Source: Comamonas testosteroni (GTDB taxonomy: Bacteria > Pseudomonadota > Gammaproteobacteria > Burkholderiales > Burkholderiaceae_C). Taken from it: 64,000 nt of DNA. A program made the position numbers and the translations under genes. Positions 43,202-52,779 of this stretch are shown here, in pieces (position 1 is the first letter of the stretch; the number at the start of each line of letters is the position of its first letter). Location of the stretch: positions 4,684,501-4,748,500 of the forward strand of contig NZ_CP129672.1 of assembly GCF_030505195.1 (NCBI RefSeq), written 5' to 3'. The notes beneath the pieces were generated by a model that worked only from the letters and a program-made list of their open reading frames with translations, did not search any database and was not told where the DNA came from.

Positions 43202-44473
43202 ATGGGTCGTCGGGTAGTCATCACCGGTTTGGGCTTGGTCTCTCCTCTAGGGTGCAATGTGGAGCTGTCCTGGCAACGCCTGCTGGCCGGCCAGTCCGGG
43301 GTACGCGCCTTGAGCGCCGGTGTGGGTGAAGGCACAGGCGTCTCCATCGCCGGGCGGGTGCCAGGCCTGGAGGAGGATTCGCAAGCCGGCTGGAGCCCCG
43401 AAGCCGTGATCTCGGCCAAGGAGCTACGCCGCATGGATCGCTTCATCGCATTTGCATTGGGGGCGGCAGACCAGGCGCTGGCGCACGCGCAATGGGCGAA
43501 TCCAAGCGTCGAGCAACAGGAGCGCGCGGCTACCGTCATCGGCTCCGGCGTGGGCGGCTTCAGTACCATTGTTGAAGCGGTGCGAACCACGGATGGCAAA
43601 GGGCCGCAGCGCTTGTCGCCTTTCACCGTGCCGGCGTTCCTGGCCAATCTGGCTTCGGGACAGGTGTCGATCAGGCACCAGCTCAAGGGGCCGTTGGGTG
43701 CTCCGGTGACGGCTTGTGCAGCCAGCATCCAGGCCATTGGCGATGCGGCACGTCTGATTCGCAATGACGAAGCTGACATGGCGCTTTGCGGCGGTAGCGA
43801 AGCCACGATTGACCGAGTTGCGCTCGGCAGCTTTGCTGCGGCAAAAGCAGTGACTGCCTTCTGCGGCGGCGATCCAGCGAAGGCCTCCCGACCTTTCGAC
43901 CAGGCACGGGACGGTTTTGTCATGGCCGAAGGTGCGGGCCTGCTGGTGCTGGAGGCACTGGATCATGCGTTGGCGCGGGGCGCCGAGCCGCTGGCCGAGG
44001 TCGTGGGCTATGGCACCTCTGCCGATGCATACCATGTCACCTCCGGGCCCGAGGATGGATCAGGCGCCGCGCGATCGATGCGCGCCGCGTTGCGACAGGC
44101 ACAGTTGCAAGCTCGTGATATTCAACACCTGAATGCTCACGCAACCTCCACTCCCGTTGGTGACCGAGGTGAGCTGGCAGCCATTCGTCAAGTGTTTGGA
44201 GCAGGCCCCGGCCCCTCCATCACGGCCACCAAATCAGCCGTGGGTCACATGCTGGGTGCTGCAGGCGGAGCTGCTGCGATCTTCACCGTATTGGCCTTGC
44301 GCGACCAGATCGCACCACCCGTGCTCAACCTGGAGCATCCAGACCCTTTGGCGGACGGCCTGGACCTGATCGCCGGGAGCGCGCGTGCTCATGCAATGGA
44401 GCACGCCATGCTCAACGGATTTGGTTTCGGCGGTGTAAATGCATCGTTGATTCTGAAGCGATTTACTGCCTGA
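43202..44473 (+). CDS. FabF-like beta-ketoacyl-ACP synthase
   Basis: 423-residue thiolase-fold condensing enzyme. It begins MGRRVVITGLGLVSPLG; the catalytic triad is visible as Cys in VTACAASIQAIGDAARL, His in HLNAHATSTPVGD and His in KSAVGHMLGAAGG, and the C-terminus has NGFGFGGVNASLI. GGAAGGTGCAGC precedes the ATG at 43202; an in-frame upstream ATG at 43142 is less likely. It is isolated from other fatty acid genes (no acpP, fabG) and is paired with a TetR regulator, so it looks like an accessory rather than housekeeping FabF. Confidence 0.93.
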   Translation: MGRRVVITGLGLVSPLGCNVELSWQRLLAGQSGVRALSAGVGEGTGVSIAGRVPGLEEDSQAGWSPEAVISAKELRRMDRFIAFALGAADQALAHAQWANPSVEQQERAATVIGSGVGGFSTIVEAVRTTDGKGPQRLSPFTVPAFLANLASGQVSIRHQLKGPLGAPVTACAASIQAIGDAARLIRNDEADMALCGGSEATIDRVALGSFAAAKAVTAFCGGDPAKASRPFDQARDGFVMAEGAGLLVLEALDHALARGAEPLAEVVGYGTSADAYHVTSGPEDGSGAARSMRAALRQAQLQARDIQHLNAHATSTPVGDRGELAAIRQVFGAGPGPSITATKSAVGHMLGAAGGAAAIFTVLALRDQIAPPVLNLEHPDPLADGLDLIAGSARAHAMEHAMLNGFGFGGVNASLILKRFTA

Positions 44474-44710
44474 GCCATACCTCTATCTGAGACCTCATCA
44501 GGTCATATCGCACATGCGGCTCTTGGTCGATCGCGCAGGCTTCTCACCCGAACGAATGCCAATGGCCGCTAGTGCGGGACCTATAGAAGCCTGCGTCAGC
44601 AGACGTTCGATGCAAGCAGCCAGTCGGCTGACGACTGCTTCAGGGGCGCTGGCGAAATAGAGCTTTTGTTCACAAGCCGACGTTCGGGATGAAGGCAGAG
44701 TAGTGCACAG

Positions 44711-45538
44711 TCATGTGGTCACCATAGCCAAGAAGACGGCGATCAACAGCCCTAAATAAACCTTCGCGTGAACTCGGTCTGGAATACGCCCGATCCAAAG
44801 CGATGCTGCACGGATACCAATCCAGGAGCCGGCCACGAGCACCGCAGCAGCTCGTATGTCGATATAGCCGAGGTGCCACTCTCCAAGAGGTAGGGGAGAT
44901 TGAGTGGACAGGACGATGTAAGTCCCTGTTCCTGCCAGCGCGACGGGCAGTGATAGCGGATTCGCCATGGCGGTAGCTCGTGTCATTTCGATTCCACGGC
45001 GGCGCATCAGGGGAACGGTCATCACGCTGCCGCCGACCCCTAGCAATGCAGCAACCCAGCCGATAACCAGTCCGGACAGTGCATTCGCCAGCGGCCCAGG
45101 GCGGTGCTGCTTTGCTGCGGGCTGAGCAAGAAATCCAGGCCTCAACCAGCAGTCCAGAATGGTCAGTGCCAGATAGGCCGCAAAGGCCCAGCGCAGCCAT
45201 TCGCTTTGAACAACGGTTGCCGCAAGTGCGCCAAGTACGGCCCCCGCGCCAATGGGGCCCAGCAAAGGCCTGACATCCCTCCAATCCACGGTTCCTGCGC
45301 GTTGGTGACGCCAAGTAGCGAGGAGCGCACCGAAGACCATCACGCAGGTGGATGTTGCAACGGCAATCTGCATGGCCGACTGCCCCACTGCGCTGTCTGA
45401 GGCATTCGGTGTAGACAACAAGCGGTACAGCAGAGGGACTACCACGAATCCGCCACCAAAACCAAAGAGAACGGTAGTGACGCCCGTCACACATCCGCAG
45501 ACCGCCAACAACAAATACAACGACACGAAAAACTCCAT
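44711..45538 (-). CDS. TauE/SafE-family sulfite/sulfonate exporter-like membrane protein
   Basis: 275-residue membrane protein with about eight helices. The repeated family motif is seen as FGFGGGFVVVPLLYRLL near the N-terminus and LLGVGGSVMTVPLMRRRG in the second half. The frame stays open to 45751 but MEFFVSLYLLLAVCG is the first hydrophobic helix, so 45538 is the likely start. TauE/SafE proteins are proposed to export sulfite, sulfoacetate or similar anions. It is divergent from an AraC regulator, which may control it. A link to the organosulfur island 11 kb away is possible but not shown. Confidence 0.9.
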   Translation of the reverse strand: MEFFVSLYLLLAVCGCVTGVTTVLFGFGGGFVVVPLLYRLLSTPNASDSAVGQSAMQIAVATSTCVMVFGALLATWRHQRAGTVDWRDVRPLLGPIGAGAVLGALAATVVQSEWLRWAFAAYLALTILDCWLRPGFLAQPAAKQHRPGPLANALSGLVIGWVAALLGVGGSVMTVPLMRRRGIEMTRATAMANPLSLPVALAGTGTYIVLSTQSPLPLGEWHLGYIDIRAAAVLVAGSWIGIRAASLWIGRIPDRVHAKVYLGLLIAVFLAMVTT

Positions 45539-45639
45539 TGATGCAGGAGCCCTCACAGTAGATGGCTCTGGAGTGGCGCGCTTTCGATGTTTGGTCAACA
45601 ATATTTGCATTTCGGCCATTCGCTTCTTGCAGTCTTGCT

Positions 45640-46410
45640 GTGCGCAATCAATCACTGAACTCCCTCGATGCCACGCCTCGCGCCGTTGTGGCCATTGGCA
45701 CCGACTACGCGCCTGGCACCGTTCTGGATACCCATAGCCATCGCCGAGCACAGTTCCTCTATGGCGCGACCGGATTGATGGAGGTCGGTACTGACGATGG
45801 CGCCTGGGTGATACCTCCCCACTGTGGTGTGTGGATTCCAGCAGGCAAGCCGCACAGGGTGAAGATGGTGGGAGTCAACACTCGAAGCCTGTACGTTGAG
45901 CCTGATGAGGTACCACGGAGCCAATCGCATTGCGAGGTACTGGCCGTGTCCCCGCTGCTACGGCAACTGCTCATCGAAGCCATCGACTTGCCGGCGCTGT
46001 ACGACGAGCGCGGTCGCGATGGCGTGCTGATGTCGCTTTTGCTGCTGGAGGTCGGCCGCGCTGAAGCACTGCCGTTCTTTGCGCCGCTACCGCGAGATGA
46101 ACGGCTGGCGACTCTGTGCATTGCTTTTCTTCACCAGCCCGACGTGCGCTTGTCGCCACTGGCCTGGGCGCAGCAGCTGCACCAGAGTGAACGCACCTTC
46201 AGCCGGTTCTTTCGCTCGCAAACCGGAATATCGTTTTCAGAATGGAGAAGCCAGGCGTGTCTTCTTTTTGCGATGTCCAAGCTGGGGACCGGCGATTCGG
46301 TGACAACCGTGGCGCTTCAACTGGGCTATGACAGTCCGGGTGCCTTCTCCACGATGTTTCGCAAGAGGCTCGGGAGCAAGCCGTCAAACTTCATGGCGAC
46401 AGGGCGGTAA
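45640..46410 (+). CDS. AraC-family regulator with N-terminal cupin
   Basis: About 256 residues: an N-terminal cupin (DTHSHRRAQFLYGATGLMEV, PPHCGVWIPAGKPHRVKMVG) and a C-terminal double HTH (LAWAQQLHQSERTFSRFFRS, TGISFSEWRSQACLLFAM, VTTVALQLGYDSPGAFSTMF). The start is uncertain: a GTG at 45640 leaves about 100 bases to the divergent TauE start for a promoter, whereas the ATG at 45562 would leave 23. Neither has a strong ribosome binding site. Confidence 0.85.
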   Translation: MRNQSLNSLDATPRAVVAIGTDYAPGTVLDTHSHRRAQFLYGATGLMEVGTDDGAWVIPPHCGVWIPAGKPHRVKMVGVNTRSLYVEPDEVPRSQSHCEVLAVSPLLRQLLIEAIDLPALYDERGRDGVLMSLLLLEVGRAEALPFFAPLPRDERLATLCIAFLHQPDVRLSPLAWAQQLHQSERTFSRFFRSQTGISFSEWRSQACLLFAMSKLGTGDSVTTVALQLGYDSPGAFSTMFRKRLGSKPSNFMATGR

Positions 46411-46956
46411 TCCGAACCGACGGCCGCGTTGTTGATTCACTACCGGCTCGTGAACGTCTGCCTTCAGGAACCAGTTTTTCAGATCAGTCCAACTTCGTGC
46501 TTCGTCCCCTTTGGAGGCACTGCCATCAAACCGCTGCGCTCTGTACACGCCTCCAGCCTGGATGTGCTCTGTTTGGATCGGGGTATGCAACGACCTTTTC
46601 TTCGATCGTCCATGCAATAGAAACGTGGGGTGTGCAGAAGCTGAAAGCTGTGTATCGACCAGTGGCAGGCTGGGTAAATGAAAGAGGCGGAGCAGCTGCC
46701 GACATTGGCACCTTGGGAGTAGTTGAAGCGGCACCAGCCTAGCTCCGGGTCTCTGTCGGCTGGCAGCTATCGGCCATGAGCAGTCGGTCAGCATTTACCG
46801 TTTAAAGCCAAATATAGGCACGTGCGGGCGTCGCTCTCCACTCGACAAGCGCAGATCAGCACTGGGCACTACCTTGCCTGGACTAAACACCTAGCGGTGC
46901 AGCTGAGCTTTCGACATGCAGCGACCCAGAGCATATGGCGCTTTGTAGAATTGGGC
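46411..46956. other. Intergenic region with repeat relic
   Basis: 546 bases with several short open frames on both strands and no recognisable product. Around 46740-46800 there is CTCTGTCGGCTGGCAGCTAT, then CGGCCATGAGCAGTCGGTCA, related to other dispersed pieces in the window. It contains the promoter of the HD-domain gene. Confidence 0.5.
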
Positions 46957-47538
46957 ATGAATATCGACGATATCAAGGGCCGCTTGGCCTTTCTCCAAGA
47001 GGCTGAAAAGCTCAAGAGCGTGCTCCGGAGCTCACACACTTCGACGGGCAGAGCGGAAAGCACCGCCGAACATACGTGGCGCTTGTGCCTGATGGCCATG
47101 ACCTTCGCGGACGAGTTGGCCGGCATGGACATGCTCAAAATTCTCAAGATGTGCCTCGTTCATGATTTGGGCGAAGCTATTCACGGGGACATTCCCGCTA
47201 TCGAGAAAAACCAGCATCCCGACAAGAGTGCGCAGGAAAAGACCGACCTCCTGCACTTGACTCGCTCGCTCGAAGAGACTCACCGGAGTGCCATCCTTGC
47301 GCTTTGGCAGGAGTATGAGGATGCATCAACACCCGAAGCAAAAGCTGTCAAAGCGCTGGATAAGCTTGAAACAATCCTTCAGCACAACCAGGGGCTCAAC
47401 CCGCCTGATTTCGACTACGAGTTCAATCTGACCTACGGTCAGAAACACACGAGCGCCGATCCACTGTTCGCATTGATGCGTAGCATCATTGATGAAGCCA
47501 CACGCCAGAGGTTGGCCGAAAAAATCAGTGCTGTGTGA
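46957..47538 (+). CDS. HD-domain phosphohydrolase (YfbR/5'-deoxynucleotidase-like)
   Basis: 193-residue metal-dependent HD protein. Metal-binding residues: His in STAEHTWRLCLMAMTF, HD in CLVHDLGEAIHGDI and Asp in KALDKLETILQHNQG. Similar proteins hydrolyse deoxynucleoside 5'-monophosphates; substrate here is inferred. The ATG at 46957 (MNIDDIKGRLAFLQEAEKLK) matches the usual start, although the frame is open to 46822. Confidence 0.88.
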   Translation: MNIDDIKGRLAFLQEAEKLKSVLRSSHTSTGRAESTAEHTWRLCLMAMTFADELAGMDMLKILKMCLVHDLGEAIHGDIPAIEKNQHPDKSAQEKTDLLHLTRSLEETHRSAILALWQEYEDASTPEAKAVKALDKLETILQHNQGLNPPDFDYEFNLTYGQKHTSADPLFALMRSIIDEATRQRLAEKISAV

Positions 47539-47960
47539 CTGCAACGGGTCGTCAGCACCTGTTCGTAGCTTGCGAGAGCTGCCGCTCAGGTTGTCTGGGG
47601 TACTGAGACCCAGCAAGTTTCCGGTTTGAGGCTCGTAGCGGTCGTTTGATCAGATAGCGGGTCAACGTCTGGTCTCGGCAGCAGCGGTCACAAGCTTGCC
47701 AAAGCTCAGCGGCTGCAACCAGCCTAAAGCAGTCAGCACCGGAAATATCCAGAAAGGCTGTCCCAAGCCATTTCGCCCATGGCCAACTTCCTCAAGCCGC
47801 GATGGCAGAACGGGGACAACGGGCTTTAGCTGTGCGGCTTGTGCGACGGGAATTGCTCGAAATGCCTGGGCGGGGCGTTTGGCGCTGCTGCGGCTCGGTC
47901 ATGGTTTCTTGCTGATGACTGCATCCAAAAGGATGTACCCGGTACCGATCCAAGCTGGTG
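47539..47960. other. Intergenic region between HD and CorA genes
   Basis: 422 bases between converging genes. The first part (GACTGCAACGGGTCGTCAGC, then GCGAGAGCTGCCGCTCAGG) resembles the dispersed CGGCCAGAAGC-type relics. No ORF has recognisable homology and no clear terminator was found. Confidence 0.45.
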
Positions 47961-48935
47961 TCATAGCCAGCCGGCCCGGCGAAAGCGATAGTAGACATAG
48001 CTGCACACGCAGACAATCAGCAGCAGTGAACCGGGGTAGCCATACTGCCACTTCAACTCTGGCATATGCTCGAAATTCATTCCCCAGATGCCCACAAAGG
48101 CGGTGCAGATTGCAAAGATGCTTGCCCAGGCTGCCAGTCGTTTGGTGACTTCGCTTTCATCGATTGTGACCAGTGCGAGGTTGACCTGCATCGCCGTCGC
48201 TATGGTGTCGCGCATTCCCTCGATGAGACCGTTGATACGGACCAGGTGGTCAGCTACATCGCGGAAGTAGTCCTGTGATCCCGCGCAGACCTGGGGGACA
48301 CGTCCGCCGTGGAGCTTGCTCACGGCCTCCAGCAATGGAGCAACCGCGTGCTTGAGGATCATGACACGTTGCTTCAGCCCATACAGCTGCTTGATGCTCT
48401 CGCGTGCAGCTCGCTGCGTGAAAATCTGTAGCTCGACCGACTCCAGCTCGGCTTCCAGGGCTTCAATGATGGGGAAGTAGCGGTCAACCACTGCATCCAT
48501 CAGCGCATACAAGACAAAGCCTGAGCCGTGCTTAAGTAGTTCGGGCTCTTTCTCGCAGCGATCCCGCACTCCCAGGAAACCTTGTTTGCTGCGATTGCGG
48601 ACCGACAGAACGTAGTTGGAGCCGATGAACACATCCACCTCGCCCAGGTTGAACTGGCCGGGTTGAGCGGTATCAGGCTCCAGAAGATGCATGACTGCGA
48701 ATAGGGACTGGCCGTATTCCTCGATCTTCGGCCTTTGGTGTCCGTGGCTGGCATCCTCCACGGCGAGTTCGTGCAGGTTGAACTCTGCACGCATTTCGTC
48801 CAGCTCAGCCGACGTTGCATCGGACAAGGCCACCCAGACAAAGCAGTCGGGCCTTGCGATGTACTCGCTGATATCGGCGACAGCAATATCTGCCAGCTTG
48901 GATCCCTTTTCGTAGGCCACGCAATTGATCAGCAT
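47961..48935 (-). CDS. corA: CorA-family magnesium/cobalt transporter
   Basis: 324-residue divalent cation channel. The hallmark GMN motif is in AFVGIWGMNFEHMPELKW between the two C-terminal membrane helices; the last helix is SLLLIVCVCSYVYYRF with a basic tail RRAGW. The N-terminal cytoplasmic domain includes ELAVEDASHGHQRPKIEEYG. The frame is open to 49118 but MLINCVAYEKGSKL is the natural start. The gene symbol reflects family, not proven orthology with E. coli corA. Single gene. Confidence 0.93.
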   Translation of the reverse strand: MLINCVAYEKGSKLADIAVADISEYIARPDCFVWVALSDATSAELDEMRAEFNLHELAVEDASHGHQRPKIEEYGQSLFAVMHLLEPDTAQPGQFNLGEVDVFIGSNYVLSVRNRSKQGFLGVRDRCEKEPELLKHGSGFVLYALMDAVVDRYFPIIEALEAELESVELQIFTQRAARESIKQLYGLKQRVMILKHAVAPLLEAVSKLHGGRVPQVCAGSQDYFRDVADHLVRINGLIEGMRDTIATAMQVNLALVTIDESEVTKRLAAWASIFAICTAFVGIWGMNFEHMPELKWQYGYPGSLLLIVCVCSYVYYRFRRAGWL

Positions 48936-49407
48936 CGAGATCCTCTTTCCACAATCGAAAGGCTCAATGGTGCCATGCCGCAACCCGGCAGAGTCCACCG
49001 ATAGACAGACAATGCTAGGGCTTGGGAAAGATGGGCAAGTGTTGTTCAACGTCCTTTTTTCCACTGGTGCTGTTGTGACAGCAAAACTGGCTGCTTGCCG
49101 GGAGCTAGGTCGGATCACCAGAGCCAGGTGAATTTACGCTTAGCGCAGGCGCCCGGCAGGCCGTTGTCGGCTGTGGATTCAGCTGGGCAGCAATTGCTTG
49201 AAGGACTGCTGTCGGAGGCAACGACGAAATGCTGCTCTCGGCCGAGGTTGTGTGGAAACTAAAAACTTCATCAGCATCTCAGCCAACGAATCGATAGATT
49301 TCCCGCCTTTCCTGGTGTCGAAGATTTTTCCAGCCAAGAACGATCTGAACCCGCCCAATCGGGCATTCAAGGTCTTTTTTACGCTAATTTCACCGCGTAA
49401 AAAGGGC
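48936..49407. other. CorA upstream region and the distal end of a decayed IS element
   Basis: The right half (about 49180-49407) runs into the 3' end of the decayed IS1182-type transposase and probably contains its terminal sequence near GGCCGAGGTTGTGTGGAAAC (49228-49259). The left half holds the promoter of the minus-strand corA. No other gene is seen. Confidence 0.45.
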
Positions 49408-50390
49408 TCATCTGCCCACCAGACGCATCGCGGCCATTGTTCTCTCAAACCCAAGAATGCAAAGCACTCGCTTGAGGTTGTAGGCCAGTACATTCAAGCT
49501 CATCTCGGTGCTGACATTGGGCAGCCGCTTGGTCAAGAAGTGCGTGGACCCCATCCAGTGCTTGAGCGTGCCAAACACATGCTCCACCGTTCGCCTTCTC
49601 ACCATCATGGCGTCTGGCATTTGAATTAAACGCTGCTGCGCACGTTCCACAACACCTTCATGCTCCCATCGGCTAATACGTCGGTAATCGCTGGGCGTGC
49701 ACTTGGATTTGATCGCACATTGCGTACACGCGCTGCTCCAGTAGCGCCGCATTTGCAAACCACCTTCCTCGCGGGTAAAGCGGTAAATGGCACGCTGCCC
49801 TGCAGGGCATTGGTACTCGTCATCTTTCTGGATGTAGATGAAGTCTGAACGATCGAAGCGTCCTTGGAAGCGAGCGTTGGAGGTATTGGGCTTGGGAAGA
49901 ATGGCTGCGACGCCAGTGTCTTCACATGCTTTGATCTGCTCGCCGCTGTAGTAGCCTCGATCAGCAATGGCTTACAGCTTGCGTTTGCCCATGGCCCTGC
50001 GTGCAGCCAGCGCTATGGAGGCCAAAGCACTTCTGTCATGCCCTTTGGTTGATCACTTCATGGGCAACGATCAAGTGATGTTTAGCATCCACTGCCACCT
50101 GAACGGGCCACCATGCCTGAGCCTCGGCCACTGGTGGCCATGGATCTGGCATCAGGGTCTGTCGTTGAAAGTTGCTTGTCTGGTTGCTCTTTGAGCTGTT
50201 CTTTCACTTCATCGAGAGCCTGCATTTGTTTGCGCAGCATTGTGATCTTGTCTTGGAGCCTGTTGGTCTTGGCTTCCAGTTCCACAGGCTGCGTACGGTT
50301 CGCTGTATCCAAAGCCGTCAGATAGCGTTGGATGCTTTCTTCGATCTGCTGTTGCCGCTTGTCGATCTTGCCTGCCATCCGGCGATAGAC
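49408..50390 (-). pseudogene. IS1182-type transposase, truncated and interrupted
   Basis: Pieces of one transposase follow each other on the minus strand: KIDKRQQQIEESIQRYLTAL and LSTTDPDARSM (50378-50150), then a part ending KRKL, an in-frame TAA at 49974-49972, then AIADRGYYSGEQIKACEDTG and, to 49408, RRTVEHVFGTLKHWMGSTHF and LPNVSTEMSLNVLAYNLKRV. The order and motifs are those of IS1182-family DDE enzymes. The N-terminal third is missing, and at least one stop and probably one frame change lie between fragments, so the gene is dead. Confidence 0.85.
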
Positions 50391-51038
50391 CGCTCATACA
50401 GCCAGAGTCAGTTTGACCGGAATACGCAGCCGATCACGGACCACTGCTTGAGCGGCTTTCGCCGGCCACACCAGTTTTTGGAGCGTCGCCTGCCTTGAGC
50501 GGCAACTTCGTCCTCGGGGTCGGCTGCTTGGCTCGACGCGTCTCCTCTCTGGCAATCGCTTCTGCCTGCAATGACAGGTGGCACGCCCGTAGTGACATCA
50601 GGCGCTGCAACAGGGCTCGATGCCACCTTGGGCGAGGTGCGGGTGACGGCGCAAGCCGAGCGTGAAGCCGTCATCAGTCTCGTCGTGGACGGGACTGCCA
50701 AGCGGACGGCTATCGGCACCAGACCGACACCGACCTGCGCAAGGCCCCGCAGCCGGTATTCGTGTCACTCGCGACCCAATGGACGAGCAAGGCATTCAGA
50801 CCCTCTTTGACGCCTTGCGCTGCACCTCGGGTGTGCGCTCGGAAGAGGGGCAGACCAGTGTCAACAGCTTGTTCATGTGCGCTTTCCTCGCGCAAGGCAA
50901 ACCTGCCTGGACGGTCTGCGCATTCGTCCGGCGGTTGTTTCGGCTACTTTGCGGAAAAGCCTTTTGCATTGGGGCGTGTCGAGGTGCGAAGAGGCCTGGC
51001 TTCGACTCTCTATTGCCAGGCGTCTGGAGGCTGCGTCG
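50391..51038. other. Degenerate region beside the IS remnant
   Basis: 648 bases with overlapping short open frames on both strands, none with convincing homology. A fragment reading TAQAEREAVISLVVDGTAKR on the plus strand (about 50650-50710) and one reading VWPAKAAQAVVRDRLRIPVK on the minus strand (about 50490-50415) look like pieces of former genes. It is probably decayed DNA at an insertion scar. Confidence 0.5.
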
Positions 51039-52013
51039 TCAGTTGACCTGCATCTGGGCCTTGCGTGCCACGTCACCCAGCCGTTTGTATTCGGACTGTG
51101 TCAGCGCTTCGAAGGCTTGTGCCGCAGACCCCTTGGGGGTGAATCCGGCCTGCACCAGCTTGTCCTTGACGGCCGGATCGCTCAGCGCCTGGTTGATGGC
51201 AGTATTGAGTTTGGCTGTGATAGCGGGATCGAGCTTGGCTGGGCCATAGACGCCGAACCACGGGTCGACTGCGTAGCCTTTGAGTCCGCTCTCCGCGATT
51301 GTCGGCACATTGGGCAGCGATGGGCTGCGCTCGCTACCTGCCACGGCCAGTGCTTTGAGCTTGCCTGCCTGAATGTGTGGCAGGGAAGCGGGCAGGTTAT
51401 CAAACATGGCGGGCAGGTGGCCGCCAAGCATGTCGGTAATACCCGGCACGCTACCTTTATAGGGCACATGGACAGTATCCAGGCCTGTCATTTGCGCAAA
51501 CATCACGCCAGCCAGGTGCATGCTGGTTCCGGCGCCGGCCGTACCGTACTGAAAGCCGGGGTTCGCTTTGATGTAGGCGATGAGCTCCTGCACGTTGTTT
51601 GCCGGGAAGCTCTTGCCCACTTCCAGCACGATGGTCGAGTAGCCCAGCATGGAAACTGCAGTGAAGTCCTTGCGGGGATCAAACGCCATCGATTTGTAGA
51701 TGTGCGGGTTCAGCGCATTGGTGGAGATGGCTCCGAAACCGATCGTGTAGCCGTCAGGCTTGGACTTGGCTACTGCATCCATGCCGATATTGCCCCCGGC
51801 GCCAGGCTTGTTCTCGATCACCACAGCCTGGCCGAGCGTGCGTGCCATGTGCTCGCCCACGACTCGTGCCACGAGATCGGTTGTTCCTCCAGCCAGATAC
51901 GGAACGACAAAAGTAATTGGCTTTTGCGGAAAAGCGGCTTCCGCGTGGACGGTTGCCATGGTGGTGAGCGTGCCTACGGCGGCGATGGAAGCAAGTATCT
52001 GTCGACGGTTCAC
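51039..52013 (-). CDS. Bug-family (TctC) periplasmic solute-binding protein
   Basis: 324-residue receptor of the tripartite tricarboxylate transporter group that is highly expanded in Betaproteobacteria. Signal peptide MNRRQILASIAAVGTLTTMA ends near HAEAAFP. Diagnostic blocks: KPITFVVPYLAGGTTDLVAR, VVIENKPGAGGNIGMDAVAK, YGTAGAGTSMHLAGVMF and LPNVPTIAESGLKGY. Ligands are usually carboxylates. No tctA or tctB membrane genes are nearby, so it is an orphan receptor, as is common for this family. Confidence 0.95.
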   Translation of the reverse strand: MNRRQILASIAAVGTLTTMATVHAEAAFPQKPITFVVPYLAGGTTDLVARVVGEHMARTLGQAVVIENKPGAGGNIGMDAVAKSKPDGYTIGFGAISTNALNPHIYKSMAFDPRKDFTAVSMLGYSTIVLEVGKSFPANNVQELIAYIKANPGFQYGTAGAGTSMHLAGVMFAQMTGLDTVHVPYKGSVPGITDMLGGHLPAMFDNLPASLPHIQAGKLKALAVAGSERSPSLPNVPTIAESGLKGYAVDPWFGVYGPAKLDPAITAKLNTAINQALSDPAVKDKLVQAGFTPKGSAAQAFEALTQSEYKRLGDVARKAQMQVN

Positions 52014-52296
52014 GGGGTCTCCTTGGTAGTTCTATTGGGTAGCATTTGAAGTCGATATCCGGAATCTGCTTGAAGCAAGGCCTTGGAGGCCGTTATCGCC
52101 CGAAGCAGGGTGGCAAGCAGTGTATTGGTTCAATGCAGTCCGTGGGGCTCAGTCTGGCAACTGCTGGCCAAGTGCCAGGTACAGATGTGGAACAGGTGCT
52201 GGCAACCCATTGACCTGTAGTCAATAGAACCGTTGAAAGGGGGAGGGGCCTTCATAATCAAGACCTCCAACTTGTTCGAGATGCCTACCTTTCGTT

Positions 52297-52779
52297 ATGG
52301 ATAAATTGTTGTTGCAGCAGCAGGTGCTGAAACGGCTCGCCGAGGACCTTGTGCAAGTCGAGCAGGCAGCGAGGGTTGCCCATGAAGCGGCGACTCATGA
52401 GGAAAATATCGCCGAAAACAAATACGACACATTGGGTCTCGAAGCTGCCTACCTGGCTGCTGGCCAAACTCGCCGTGCGCAAGCCATCCGCCAAGCGATG
52501 GCCCATTGGCGCCAGTTCCGCCCGCAGCCCTATAACGCCAGCCAAGGTATACAGCTCGGCGCACTGATCTGCCTGGTGGATTCAGACGGCCAGCAACAAC
52601 AGATCTTTCTCGGCCCGGATGGGGGGAACATGAAGTTGCTCAACGGTGCGGAAATCATCCAGGTCATCAGCAGCAAAGCCCCCTTGGGCAGGGCTGTGCT
52701 GGGTAAGTGTGAAGGCGATGAGGTGTCGGTACAGATCGCTCCGCTCCAACAGCAGTTCGAGGTGCTGTGGGTTCATTAA
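52297..52779 (+). CDS. GreA/GreB-like transcription elongation factor family protein
   Basis: 160 residues. The N-terminal half is a charged helical hairpin (DKLLLQQQVLKRLAEDLVQV; HEENIAENKYDTLGLEAAYL), the C-terminal half a small beta domain with IQLGALICLVDSDGQQQQIF and VISSKAPLGRAVLGKCEGDE, which resembles the SPxGxALxGKxxGD motif of Gre factors. The acidic tip (usually DARxNxE) is not canonical, so RNA cleavage activity is doubtful. Single gene divergent from the Bug receptor, 283 bases between starts. Confidence 0.8.
   Translation: MDKLLLQQQVLKRLAEDLVQVEQAARVAHEAATHEENIAENKYDTLGLEAAYLAAGQTRRAQAIRQAMAHWRQFRPQPYNASQGIQLGALICLVDSDGQQQQIFLGPDGGNMKLLNGAEIIQVISSKAPLGRAVLGKCEGDEVSVQIAPLQQQFEVLWVH

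Noticed and set aside
44670..45647. 325-codon minus-strand frame overlapping the TauE gene
   Set aside because: Same-strand shifted frame; the TauE frame has the family glycine motifs and membrane helices.
46384..46794. 136-codon minus-strand frame between AraC and HD genes
   Set aside because: No homology recognised, several competing frames on both strands and repeat relics inside.
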